A DNA stretch of 64,000 bases from the NCBI GenBank assembly GCA_036245805.1, contig BTRK01000001.1, positions 38,204,995 through 38,268,994 of the forward strand, given 5' to 3'. Origin of the DNA: Pristionchus mayeri. Its lineage: Eukaryota; Nematoda; Chromadorea; Rhabditida; Neodiplogasteridae. Shown here in pieces: positions 42,501-53,744 of this stretch. The notes beneath the pieces were generated by a model, which did no database searches, was not told where the DNA came from, and was given only the letters and a program-made list of their open reading frames with translations. The first letter of the stretch is position 1; every line of letters starts with the position of its first letter. A program made the translations under genes and the position numbers.

Positions 42501-45500
42501 TCCCGTCTAAAATAAGTATCAGGCTGCTTTTTGGCAACAAAAAAAAACGGTGAAAGCAATTCCGTAGTCATGCTTACTTGCGCAGCTCCACTTCCAATCT
42601 TATAGATGTGAAGTACTTTCAATTAAGAGACCCTCCACGAGAGAACGTAACAGGTCCACGGATGACAAAAAATTCGATAATTCCCATACTTTTTTTCTGA
42701 AGTGGGGGTACCGAGTGCTGATCGCCGGCAGCAATGACTAAGGTCTTGGGTCGATTTTGAAAAAGTTTCTGGCACCCCTCACTTTTGGGGTCGAAAAATC
42801 GACTTTCTAAAAATCATCGGTAATATAGATTTTTTGGTGTATTCTGACGCGTAGAAACCGAATTTCCATATCAGAATGCGAAAAAACGAGAATGAAAAAT
42901 GTTATGGTCGAAAAACCGAAAAATTCGATCCGAAGTGGCACATAAAGTGCCATAACTATGTTTAAAAAAATAACATTTTGGGTGATTGGTATTTTTGGAA
43001 TCTACTAGTGCTAATACGTCTCCTGCATTTTTTACAGAATTTTAAATGTGTATATATTACGACTTTTTTGAGCTTGGAGTTGATCATCTCGTGTAAAATT
43101 CTGTGAAATTGAACTTGCAATTTCTCATATGCTGGCCCTACGTTGCGCAAATTAATCAGGGGTCAAAAAGCTAGGTCGCCAAAATTTTAGGTAGGGTACG
43201 TTTTGGCAATTTTTACGATAAAAAAATTGAAAAAGGAGAGCACGTTAAAAAAAATTTTTAAGCCCGTTGTATGAAGTTTTCGTGCATTGTATGTATCAAA
43301 ATCGGATTCAGCGAGTTTAAATACCCTATTTAAGGCACGTTTATTTTTTACGAGGGCACGTTTTTTCCACACTTTCGTGACTGCTTAATCGATTGCGTAT
43401 AGTGAAAGCCCATGAAAAGAAGGAGAAATTTCAAACGGGCTTAAAAATTTTTTTTAACGTGCTCTCCTTTTTCAATTTTTTTATCGTAAAAATTGCCAAA
43501 ACGTACCCTACCTAAAATTTTGGCGACCTAGCTTTTTGACCCCTGATTAATTTGCGCAACGTAGGGCCAGCATATGAGAAATTGCAAGTTCAATTTCACA
43601 GAATTTTACACGAGATGACCAACTCCAAGCTCAAAAAAGTCGTAATATATACATTTAAAATTCTGTAAAAAATGCAGGAGACGTATTAGCACTAGTAGAT
43701 TCCAAAAATACCAATCACCCAAAATGTTATTTTTTTAAACATAGTTATGGCACTTTATGTGCCACTTCGGATCGAATTTTTCGGTTTTTCGACCATAACA
43801 TTTTTCATTCTCGTTTTTTCGCATTCTGATATGGAAATTCGGTTTCTACGCGTCAGAATACACCAAAAAATCTATATTACCGATGATTTTTAGAAAGTCG
43901 ATTTTTCGACCCCAAAAGTGAGGGGTGCCAGAAACTTTTTCAAAATTTCGACCCCAGACCTTAGTCATTGCTGCCGGCGATCAGCACTCGGTACCCCCAC
44001 TTCAGAAAAAAAAGTATGGGAATTATCGAATTTTTGGGACCCCTGCACAGTTGTTACGTTCTCTGGTGGAGGGTCTCTTAACTGCTAATACACATTTATA
44101 AGATTCAAGGAGGCACGCTAAATTTGGCTAGATCTTGAACGATGATTACTAAGCATCACTCACCAGCGGCGTGTCCCACGGCAGCTTCTCGATCTCGCGC
44201 AGGCCGATCGTCGATTTGGCACCGCCTGCAAGCATGGGTACCATTCGAACCACCTTCAAGACCCCACTGATTTGGAACTCCGACATAGTCAGGAAATACA
44301 TTTGTCATACATCGAAAAGCATGTAGATATCGACATGTCAAAAAACGTACCCTCCCTTAGCAAATACATTGAATATTCTCCATCATATTATTGGCCCCGT
44401 AAAATGAATAAATACAAACGTGACCCCTCGTTCTGGGAAAACATGAGAAAAAAAACCGCTGAGAAAAACGTGCCGCAGTCTCAAAATCCGATTTTCACGT
44501 TATGATTTGCGGGTACGTTTATTTTACCCGGCGATGTGCAAAAGATGAAAAGTGATACACCGTTGGACAGAGGGCTTCAAGAATAATCAGAATCTTCTGA
44601 AAGCGGCACGTTTTTCTCAAAAATAAACTTCTTAAAATTTTTAAATTATTTGCGCAGCATGACTATTTGATCTATGACATTTGTTGTTCATCACCACTTC
44701 GCCGGGATTTTATCCTAGATCCCACCGATGTTCAATTCACATCGAATAATCGCCAATTTCCCGTTGGAAAAAGCCAAAAGTGAATCATTTCCTCCCTCAC
44801 CTCTGAGTGTGTTCTCGAAAGTCCCATGCAGATGCGCGCGCTGCGTCGTCGTTGTCGAGGTGACGACCGTCGTCCGCTTCCCGAGGAACGACGCCGTCGA
44901 CGTCGCCAGATCGTCCAGCAGCGAGGAGGAGGCGTCTGCAGAGGGGGGGGGGAATGAGCAGATGATTAGCCTAATTAGGGCAATTAATATCTATCTATAA
45001 TGCCGAGTTTTAAATCAAACAGTTACTCATAATTATGCGAATGCATTTCCGCTGGTCAACTTTCGAAGTAAATGGATTGATCTCCTAGACTGGATGATTT
45101 TCTCAGGTGGGTAAGTTCTAAGAGCCCCTAGACATGCTACTTCAGCCTGTCCAGGGCTTCTACAGAAGTATAGAAGCCACGAAAATAAAGTGCAGTGCAT
45201 GAAGAAGCAAGCACGACCCATGGGCGGGCCTCCGTTTCATGCCCCATCTCAATCGACAATATTGTGCTACGCACCTCGGAATAAACAATGAATGAATGAA
45301 AGTACCTGTCGCGTAGATGATAACGACGACGGGGTCCTTGGTTGAGTTGTCGAACCATCTGAAGTGGGGGAAATGCAGCTTGTCCTTGCCTTTTCATTAC
45401 CATACTGCACTTTCTCAATAGTTTTTTTCGCGTCCCATTTTTGCTTCGGAGTAAATTGTTCCGCGAATGATGCGCGATAGACCGTCTTCTTTAATTCTCC

Positions 45501-48309
45501 TCCGCACTCACGCTAACACCAAAGATTCTATTTCTGCTCTCACAGCACTCATTCGCAGACATTCTCTTCTCGTGGTCTCAAAATTACCGTACCATACATC
45601 CAAGAGGTGGCCAAAGCTACCGTACCTGTCAGCGGCGGATCCCAGCTGTGCTCGGTCGTGGGCGGAGAATGCCGGGTACGCCTTGATCACGGTGCCGAGC
45701 AGCTTGCCGAACCCGGGTCGCGTCGGCTCGGGTCGGGACCTGATTAGAATAGATTTATCACATCAGGAAGTGATGCTCAGGTGAGGATGCGACCTGAATA
45801 GTGTCTAGTTATTGTACATGCCACAAGGGCGCTTCACAAGTTCATGTGTTGTCGAGAGAGTAAAGTAAAAGGATTGGGGGCAATGGTCGAAAGGGTACAT
45901 CATAAAGTTTGTAAAAAGGGGCACTATTCTAACATGTTAATATGAATTCGTCGATAATGAGCACGGTTTTACAATTTAAACAAAACATTACAACAAAATG
46001 AATACGTCTTCTATTTTTTGCACTGATCCGAACTCCAAAGACCGTGCACATTACGTCATTTAGGGCCTATCTTTCGACCACTGAAGGGAGGGATCAAATC
46101 TAAGGGGGTGTTGAGCACTCCACTCTAACCGCAACCGCAAGATTACTGAAAATATAACGAATGAACATTTATTACGTGGCCCGGTCTTCTGCAGCAAGTG
46201 CCCGGCGCATACATGGGCAGGGATTGCAGCTGGTTTTCTTAATACGGAAGGGTGCCCACTAGTTCAGCTACAAAACCGGCAGTGTGTTCAGAATCTGGTA
46301 CCCTAAAGTATGATGGTCACCATCCGAAAACCGGGAGGGTTTTGTTGCCCGCGTTTGGCCCGGGGAAAAGGGAAACGAGGGGGAAGGGGGGCAAACCTGC
46401 CGGCGATCAGCCAGTAGACGAGGCAGACGACCAGCAGGCCGACGAAGACGTGCACGTAGTTGAGGTCCGCCTCGGAGAAGGAGCTGCAATCAGTGTTATT
46501 AAGCATAATTAATAAATAATTAACATCATTAACTAATAATTAACATAATTAACTAAAATCATAATTGGCTATAGATATGAGTTTTAATTCTAGAACCAAA
46601 TAACGATAGGGTTCCGCCTCGGAGAAGGAGCTGAAATTAGTGTAATTGGAAAGTGCTCAGGGCTTTCATACTTCCGTACTAGTCCTCGCTCCTTGCCCAC
46701 GTCCAGTTGTCGATTACATAACTTAAAGCAGAAAATGCCTAAACCTAAGCAGTCTAAGCTGATCACTAAGCAATCAAAGCCTGAGCCGACGTAGGCGAAG
46801 CCAGACCCTAAGCAATCTTATAATGAGGAGCGTGGGGTGGGGCCTAGTACGGAAGAAAGTGCCGCATAATTAATTAACAATTAACATAGTTAACAAGAAC
46901 CATAATTGGCTATAATTATCAGGTTTAATTTTAGAACCAAGGTTTGCTTAATTATGATCATTCAAACAATGCAATGCAAGAATACCTAGCAAGCCTAACT
47001 CAAAGGAAAACGATGGACCTCATTTGGAGCACACCACCAGCAAATTCAAGCATAACGAAAGAAAAAACATATATTATTAAGCGCACCTATATTTATGGCG
47101 ATATCGTTTAAGAACTATCAGCATAAACACCCGCCCTCTATGCCTACATCAATCAATTTGGGTTGATCAGAGGCATCAAACAACCATTTCGAAAACTTTC
47201 AAAAATGCCCTCATGAGAAAGTATTTAATTAACTGAGTTTGCAATATATTTTCATTGATAGCGGTATAATCATTTTACTTATTTTGATTACTTTACACTA
47301 CGCCCTAAGCGATAAATCTAGCCTTGATCAGAAACATCAATATATCGTGTTTAAAGTCACCCAACAACCGTCAAAATTAACTGAATTTGCTTGCATGCCT
47401 CTTCACGGCAAAGGAGTAATAGAGTATTCAAAATAAGAGTGGATGTGATCAGGCACACGCGCAAACTCAAATAGTATGACGTTTGATGGGTAACTTTAAA
47501 GCCGTACCTCCTATTGAAGGATGAGGACGACGAGTTAAAGCTCGTGCTGCTTGAGGCGTTCAACTCGACGGCATCCAGATGCGTCGTTGACGATTCCTCG
47601 TGGTCATCTATCTGAAATCAATAAATAAGCACTAACAATCAATACAAGGTAGATCGCGATGATTGATAGGCAATAATAATAAGAAAAACCTATTCGTGTT
47701 TGGTTGAAGAGGAGAAGTAGAAAGAGAAAGAATAAAAAAATCAAGGGAAAGTCACGAGAACTAACTGGCTCTAAGTAAGGATTTTTTGAATTAATAATAT
47801 ATTTAGTTTGCAAGCTCGTAATTGTACCTCTTCATCCTCGTTTGAGCTCTCCTCTGCATCCGAGAGCCGCGGGTAGACACGCTGGAATGAGTAGAACATC
47901 AATTACTTGTTAATTTAAACACCAGATATATCATGCCCGAAGCGACTCGAGCTTAGAGCAATAATAATAGGTACTTCTCCCTAAGCTCGGACTTTCGAAA
48001 CGGGCAATCAATCCTAGTTTGTTCTAGCAATAAGTGCGCATCTCTGTAAATGTGATGACTTTGCGACTGTCCGGACCTCCGGAGAAGAGCGAAATTAACA
48101 TATAAAATCAAAAGATAGAAGGTAAAGCACATAGTATATGGAGTAGACCTCGGAAGTGATAAATTAAAGTAAGACAGTTCGAGCTAACGCAACAGCTCGA
48201 TCTAAGAGTGATTCCGACCACCCTGACTATCAAATCTGTGAATCACCTGCGTAAGCGACTCCTTAACCGGCGGCTTAACAGAAGAAACGCTCCTCCTCGT
48301 AGTTACCAT
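39509..48309 (-). CDS. LAP1/LULL1-like torsin-activating single-pass membrane protein (TOR1AIP family)
   Basis: Eleven exons: 48,247-48,309, 47,828-47,881, 47,508-47,611, 46,397-46,483, 45,626-45,739, 45,306-45,358, 44,801-44,935, 44,164-44,225, 42,155-42,217, 40,136-40,188, 39,509-39,611. All phases match, giving 296 residues. Residues 1-80 are acidic and Ser-rich; 83-103 form one transmembrane helix (VFVGLLVVCLVYWLIAG); 104-296 resemble the luminal AAA-like domain of LAP1/LULL1. Cues: DPVVVIIYATGDASS (Walker-like strand and loop without GKT), LPWDTPLVLHTF, and VISRVLQF near the C-terminus, whose Arg285 aligns with the human LAP1 arginine finger. Such proteins sit in the nuclear envelope or ER and activate the ATPase torsin. 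Family assignment rests on recalled human LAP1 sequence. Introns hold P2, a mariner relic and MITEs. Confidence 0.75.
39941..40093. mobile_element. MITE-A relative, 153 bp
   Basis: Ends GGCACTAGGTC and GACCTAGTGCC; inner GGATGATAACCAAAAAA pairs with TTTTTTGGTTGTCATCC. Last intron region of the LAP1-like gene. Confidence 0.8.
40585..41475 (-). mobile_element. Mariner relic with TTGGGGTGTCCGGAAAGTTC ends
   Basis: Inverted ends at 40,585-40,607 and 41,453-41,475 flanked by TA. A minus-strand frame (40,958-41,284) contains DEHWLTY, matching the second catalytic Asp/Glu region of mariner transposases, but the gene is truncated and disrupted. Sits in the LAP1-like gene between exons 9 and 10. Confidence 0.8.
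41775..41955 (-). repeat. SINE-like fragment with B box, minus strand
   Basis: On the minus strand GAGTTCGATCCCCC resembles a B box, followed by GACCAAG and ATTGGTA words like the SINE body at 14,963. Its far end shares a 50-bp block with 13,917-13,977. Confidence 0.5.
42241..42424. mobile_element. hAT-like MITE, copy 2 of 3
   Basis: Ends CATGCGTGGGCAGAGATTGC and GCAGCAATGGTGCCCACGTT; internal TAGTTCATGAACAAAACC is shared with the copies at 18.4 and 46.2 kb. In an intron of the LAP1-like gene. Confidence 0.7.
42627..44077. mobile_element. Giant palindromic TTAA element P2, 1.45 kb
   Basis: Almost perfect inverted halves meeting near 43,350. Ends GAGACCCTCC and GGAGGGTCTC are flanked by TTAA (42,623-42,626 and 44,078-44,081). 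Internal words such as CCAATCACCC and AAATCTATAT are shared with P1. Arms of this copy are more alike than those of P1, suggesting recent insertion or arm correction. Non-coding; lies in the LAP1-like gene between exons 8 and 9. Confidence 0.92.
46208..46357. mobile_element. hAT-like MITE, copy 3 of 3
   Basis: CATACATGGGCAGGGATTGC at the left, GTTGCCCGCGTTT at the right; shares GTGCCCACTAGTTCAG with copy 1. Just downstream of the transmembrane exon of the LAP1-like gene. Confidence 0.65.
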
Positions 48310-48560
48310 GCGAGAAGCTGAAAAAGCTCATCCAAATATTAATTACGAGATAGGGAAAGATCCAAAATGGTCACAAGGATAAATAACATCGATACAGGTT
48401 TCACAAAATAACTTTCGCGAGAAAATATGACCAAAACAAGCAAAGGAAAGATCAATTATTGAGAAGTACTCTCGCGAGAGTTCGAACAAAAATGTTGCTA
48501 TTTATGGTGCGATTACGGTAGTATATTCTGAATTTTCGCGTCCATTTTCTTTTATGCAGA
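48310..48560 (-). promoter_or_regulatory. Presumed promoter/5' region of the LAP1-like gene
   Basis: Directly upstream of the start codon at 48,309, after an AG (TTTTTCAG-like on the minus strand near 48,321) that could be a trans- or cis-splice acceptor. Contains the short palindrome CTCTCGCGAGAG near 48,470. No TATA box is obvious. Confidence 0.3.
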
Positions 48561-50155
48561 TAATTTGACGGCTCTGCAGTTTGGATTTTCGAAACTGCTT
48601 CCAGAAGACCAGTTTTCCGCGGTCTCCCTGACCCAACCCGTCCCAAATATTGCTTTCCCTCTTTTTCCGTGTGCGCGTTGCATCGCAATTTCCTCCCGCG
48701 ATTCTGCTCACAATTATTGTCGCTGCTCGCGGCTGGTTTTTTTCAGTTTTCTCGATTATTCTTCCGTCTCATCGTGTCATTTGGAAGGAGTTTTTTTTCC
48801 TCGCAAAGGTTTGATATTATTGCAAAATCCTCCCTTTTCAGGTATGATCCAGGCTTCGTCCATTTCAAGATACTCACTTGAATCTTTTTCAGCCGGACAA
48901 GAGCTTTCTTTAGCTTATTATACGCGCTTCTTTGGGGACTGGCTGGGGTGGTTTTGGGGTGTCCATCCCTCCTTCACCTAGCTCAAACCACATGTTTCAG
49001 GGACGTATCTTCTCTCGCGGGCCGTCGCTGCTGCAGACGACTACTGCAGCTGCTGCACGACCCGGTGGAGACAGGCCTGCGTCTTTTGCTTAGTATTTAT
49101 TTATTTACTTTTTTCACCCTTCGCCCCACGCAAGCGGTGCTAGGTCGGATGAATGAAAATATGAATATAATCCCTTATCTTACTTATTTATCATAGTTGT
49201 CATCCGGCCTAGCTACTGTTTAGCAGCGTGGGGGATGTGGTATTTCTCCCCACGCTCGCATGCACGAGGCTGGGTGAGGACACGAAAATAATCACATAAA
49301 AGGTGTCTTTCTATTTGGCGCAAAATCTGATATTAGTTCTCCTCCAGCCTCGCGCCTGCTCAGAAGCGTGAGGAGGGGTAGGATAAGGGATTGTGTAGGT
49401 TAGGGGGGCGGGGGTTATATTAATCTAGAGCACAGAGTCGGCGGGCAGGGAGGACGTCGGGCTGGTCAACGACGGAAGGAGGCGGGGAAGGTAGCCACGA
49501 GAAGAACCTTCCCCGCACTAACCGGGGAGCAGACGGGGCGGGGCATTTAGAGGTACTGTTTTATGATCACACTTAGCTGACTGAGAAACGATACTAATTT
49601 CGTTACATTGTTTATGTCCTACACGTGAAGGAAGGAGCTGTGAATCGAATTTCGAAGTTTACTTGTCGTATGAACGGCATGATTTTGACTGATTTAGGGG
49701 GTGGAGGAGTCTGGAGCGGCGTCCGCGTCGATCTTCGGAAGACGTCGTCGTCTAGGAGGAGGAGCGGGGGTCGTGAGTGGGGAGTAGGGGGAGAGGGGGG
49801 GGGGGGTAATCGATTAGGGGTTGAGTCGTCGCGTCGGAGGCAGCAGCAGCTGCATCTCTTCTGGCCCCTCTCCCGCCAAGATCGGGTGAGAGGGGCGGAA
49901 GCAAGGCTCCGTCGAGGAATGGAGAAGGTGATTGAATTGCCTCATCGCTGTTGGACTAGCAAGTAGAGGTAGTCGAGGGGCAGAAAAGAGTTGGAAGAAA
50001 AGGGAACTGGGATTATGGTAGAAGCATTGTGGGCAGTAGTCAGTAGTGATCCTTTGTGTGAGGGCGAAGTGCCCTCGTGGCACACGGTTTTAAACTAGTG
50101 GTGTTGGTGCTTCAAGGCGTGGTGGGGTAGGGGAGCTGGGCGCCTTTCGGTCGTT
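48561..50155. other. Intergenic stretch, no proven gene
   Basis: G/C-rich patches near 48,990-49,090, 49,440-49,540 and 49,690-49,900 look mildly coding-like, but no domain is recognised and no exon chain could be built. A MITE-A remnant lies at about 49,138-49,213. A minus-strand segment near 49,660-49,758, preceded by an acceptor-like CTCCTAG and ending in a stop, could be the last exon of the cysteine-rich membrane gene; this is unproven. Confidence 0.35.
49138..49213. mobile_element. MITE-A remnant
   Basis: GTGCTAGGTCGGATGA on the left and GTCATCCGGCCTAGC on the right; inner part AT-rich and diverged. Confidence 0.6.
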
Positions 50156-50315
50156 GACGCAGAATCAGTGCGGACGCTCTGAGAGCGTTGACGCAGATGG
50201 GGGTGCGGCCGCTCTGAGAGCGCTGACGCAGATGGGGTGCGGTCGCTCTGAGAGCGCTGACGCAGATGAGGCGTGGTCGCTCTGAGAGCGCTGACGCAGA
50301 TGGGGTGCGGTCGTT
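50156..50315. repeat. Minisatellite, 34-35-bp unit, about 4.5 copies
   Basis: Repeats of GACGCAGATGGGGTGCGGTC followed by GCTCTGAGAGCGCT. The GCTCTGAGAGC part is itself palindromic. The minus-strand frame through it is a by-product. Confidence 0.95.
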
Positions 50316-50929
50316 GATTTTTGTTAGGGCGTTCGCACGGCAATTTTTTCATCGACATACTAGGTAAAAAAATGGGCACCCCTGTGAAGGAAGATGTACT
50401 GTAAATTCATTTGCACAGCCATGATGGTTTCCTGTGGTACTGTAATTCTTTTACATTTATAGCCGTGAAATACAAAACCGTATATAAGAGGTGCAAACCG
50501 TGCCGCTAAGCATAGAAATGACAGCAGCCACACCATTTTTTGATCAGAAAGGGGACCATGACTTTCAACGGGATATCGAGAAATAAATTGCCGTGCGTTC
50601 GCTCAAAAGCGTGTGCAGCCTGAAACTTCCATGAAATACACCTTTCGTGAATATGAAGTAGTGAAGCGGCGATCGGTATGGCTGATTTGAGTGCATTGAA
50701 TAGTGCACTGCTGAAAGAAGGATAGTATTTATGGTGGCGCATTTGACGTTGGTGGTGCATAACAACAAGACTATTTGCTGCTGACGCAGCGGGGATTTTT
50801 AATTCGGCGAGAAGATAGCTAACGCATATAAGTTGACTACTATTGTTATCTGCTGGATGAATTGGCAATATATGCCTGTTTTGAGAACTTGTTTTTTTCA
50901 TCGCCACATGCGAATCAAGTGCATGAGAC

Positions 50930-51640
50930 ATGACTAGACAGTGAGCTCGAAGGCTTCCTCCAACACCCCCCCCCCCTCCTCCTCCCTCTTCTCCTCCAAC
51001 ACCCCACCCCTTTCCACTTCTCCTTCGACCAGAGTCCACCACAGTGGCACTCCCCTCCTTCCCTTACCCAACCCAACCGATGTCATTTGTCCCATTAATG
51101 CTTAACATTTCTCGCCGGCTCGTTTTGTGCAATCGATATTCGAATTCGAATGTCATTTCGAGCCGGAGGGAATGAAGCAGTCCGCACCCCTCATCCTTCC
51201 AAGTTTCATACAAATCGACCACGGGGTTCCCTGTGATATGGCAAGGCTTCCTTCAACCCCTATCACTTCATGTTCTCCATTCTATGCCTTGCACCTGAGG
51301 CATCCCCTACTTCCCTTTCCTTGCCTCCCTTACCGACCCTACTATCCAAAAATATCAGCCTTTAACCATTTCCCCTTGATGCTTAACTTCTCGCCGGCTC
51401 CACTTGTCAATCGATATTCGAATTCGAATGACATTCCGAGTTGGCGAGAAGGAAGCAGGCCTGTTGACTATGAAGGAGATTCCTCCCTCCTCCCTCCGGT
51501 ATCGATCTTATGACCTCTTTTACCCGATCTTCTCACAATTCGTTGGCTACTCATTGTCACACATTATTCGAGTACGTGTTACATGACTAGTCAGAGAGTT
51601 CGAAGGTTCCTTTCAATCCATATCCCTTCACTCTCTCTCC
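50930..51640. repeat. Degenerate direct repeats, period about 280-330 bp
   Basis: Blocks TTCTCGCCGGCTC followed by CGATATTCGAATTCGAATG occur near 51,110 and 51,389. AAGGCTTCC-like blocks recur near 50,950, 51,243 and 51,603. No gene is seen. Confidence 0.65.
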
Positions 51641-51984
51641 TTTCTGTGCTTTAATCATGAGGTATTCCCTTCCTCCTCCTTCCCCTGTTTACGCTCGGAG
51701 AAGCTACGTTTGCAGCAGTGTGAACGAGGAGTGGTGTTGCTCTGGTTACGGTAGGACGACGTTTTGGTAGGATCCGAAATCTGTTTTTAAAGGTTGCGGT
51801 ATCTCTCGTATTCTATGAAGAAACGGCAGGGAACCTGATAGCGTTCCCAAATCGCCAAGCGCTCTCCTCAATTTAATCTTTAATCTTTCTCACCGATGTA
51901 TGAATAGCCGTTGAGGTGAGTTAAGGGAAGAGTAGGTCAGGCTCGAACGCAGCGGGGATGGGGGGGGGGGTTAATGGATCAATT

Positions 51985-52045
51985 CGCATTCGCTCTCGCG
52001 GGTCAGACAGAACGAGAGAGTGCGCGAAACGAGGAGAGCAGGAGA
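51985..52045. mobile_element. MITE-B copy 9
   Basis: TCGCATTCGCTCTCGCGGGT pairs with GAGAGTGCGCGAAACGAGGA; the left outer arm is missing. Confidence 0.6.
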
Positions 52046-52127
52046 AATCGAGGGAGAATTGCATGGGATGATTGAATAAGAATACGAACAAGCACGCGGA
52101 ATAATGATGGGTGATCCGGCACTAGGT

Positions 52128-52207
52128 CGGATGAGAACTATGACGTCATGCCGCCTTTGATATATCAAAGGCGGCATGACGTCATAGTTCTCATACGGTG
52201 TAGTGCC
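52128..52207. mobile_element. MITE-A, best-preserved copy, 80 bp
   Basis: Nearly perfect palindrome GGCACTAGGTCGGATGA...GTAGTGCC with inner GACGTCATGCCGCCTTTGAT. Perfect eight-base target duplication GGTGATCC at 52,120-52,127 and 52,208-52,215, consistent with a hAT-type mechanism. Confidence 0.9.
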
Positions 52208-52599
52208 GGTGATCCTTCACTTGGGAAATGAAGAATTCTACGGGGAATCGAGGGAGAAGTGCATGGGATTGAAGAAAAGATTCAAATCACAGCAGATAAA
52301 GGGTCGAGGGATCATGAGAGAACTCCATAATACGAGAACGTTATCGACTACTCGCCGATTCACCTCGAATTGAGGGAGAGGGGGGGGGGGGGATGGCCAT
52401 GAATTAAATAAGTACCAAACATTGTATTGAAGGTGTCAGTCGGTTTTGGATACTTGTGGTTTCCATTATATTTCATTCTGTGGACTCACTCTGTTCGATG
52501 AGACCGGAGAATAGATAGAAGATTTCATGAAATCGTGAGGAATCCGGAACTCCTTCAGCACTTCTTCGTTATTTGACCCACTATAGGATCAACTATCAA

Positions 52600-53590
52600 A
52601 GTTCAAAGATCATCCCTCTGGCAACTTCCTCCTTGCTATCTGTCACATTGACCTGGTGTGTCTACTCGCTAAGCTCTCAGTGCATGTTCGCCCTGAGAAA
52701 GAACGCATGGAGTTCTTCGTTATCCCCCCCCCCCCCTCCTTTCCTCCCCTTCGCCACTCATTCCTAGGAATCGTTCCCTGATTTCCAGTCATACAGCCCC
52801 TAGGCGATGGTGAAGGAATGAGAAATGATATAAAGGCGCGGTGGGCCAAATATCGAAAAAGAGCCCCCTCCTTCTCCTGTTCCTACGTTCACTTCAAATC
52901 GGCTCGAGTAAAGAGGATACAACCACTACTCTACTGCCTCAAGCTCTCCCACTCCCCCTAGGTCAACATGTGTCTAGTGTGATCACGATATTAGCGATTG
53001 CACGGCGCCCTCTCAAGCCGGAATTGCATGAGTCGGCCCGAACTAATCCCAGCTATCTCTAGTTTGGTCAGGAGGGGATCCTGGGGAAATGAAATGCATT
53101 TATAATTCTGATTTGAGTAACACCTGAATTTAGATGTTTGTATACAAAACAGATTCGTAAAAACAACAACTCTCGATCATCTCGCCCTCTCATCCACCAT
53201 GACCCTTCAAAATGAGAGGATTTGCTGACAGACGAATTATTTTGGACAGAGTGCAAATGAATAGTTGAGAATTAGAAAATGAAGGCTAAGGTACTGAGAT
53301 AGAGAAATTTACAGAGAAATTTACGAGACGAAAATGGCTAGCACTCGGCCAATCCTTTCAATTATATTCATTCCCTCAAGCGAATCTCTGGATCTCCGAT
53401 ACATAATCGATTTATCTTTTTGCAAAAAGTATGGCATTATTCGGAGTTTCGTGCTATATTTGACGAAGACTCGACGACGACTTAGTACTGGAAAGAGGTC
53501 AAAGAGTAAATATCAATTGACCATTTCACTCACTCTATTCGAGATCGCCTGATACACCGGGTCGTGACGTCTTCGCGTCCCATTTCACCC
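52600..53590. repeat. Left copy of a roughly 1.15-kb segmental tandem duplication
   Basis: Blocks at 52,606, 52,665, 53,101, 53,340 and 53,545 reappear in order about 1.14-1.19 kb to the right (53,750-54,770), with many substitutions and indels. It contains a decayed copy of the cytoplasmic-tail exon of the cysteine-rich membrane gene. Confidence 0.85.
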
Positions 53591-53744
53591 CAATTAATTT
53601 ACAAGTAATTTCTTTAGAAGTGTCTTTAGAAATTTGTGACTCCGTTTTTGAAACGCCCCTCGTTACGAAGTTGTCCATACAATCCCTTCCCCCCACTTCA
53701 TTGCTTTACCTTTGAGAAGCGAACAAAATATACGTTGGTTCTGT

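Noticed and set aside
48565..48981. 138-codon plus-strand ORF upstream of the LAP1-like gene
   Set aside because: Composition is Ser/Phe/Leu-rich without motif; no linked exons found.
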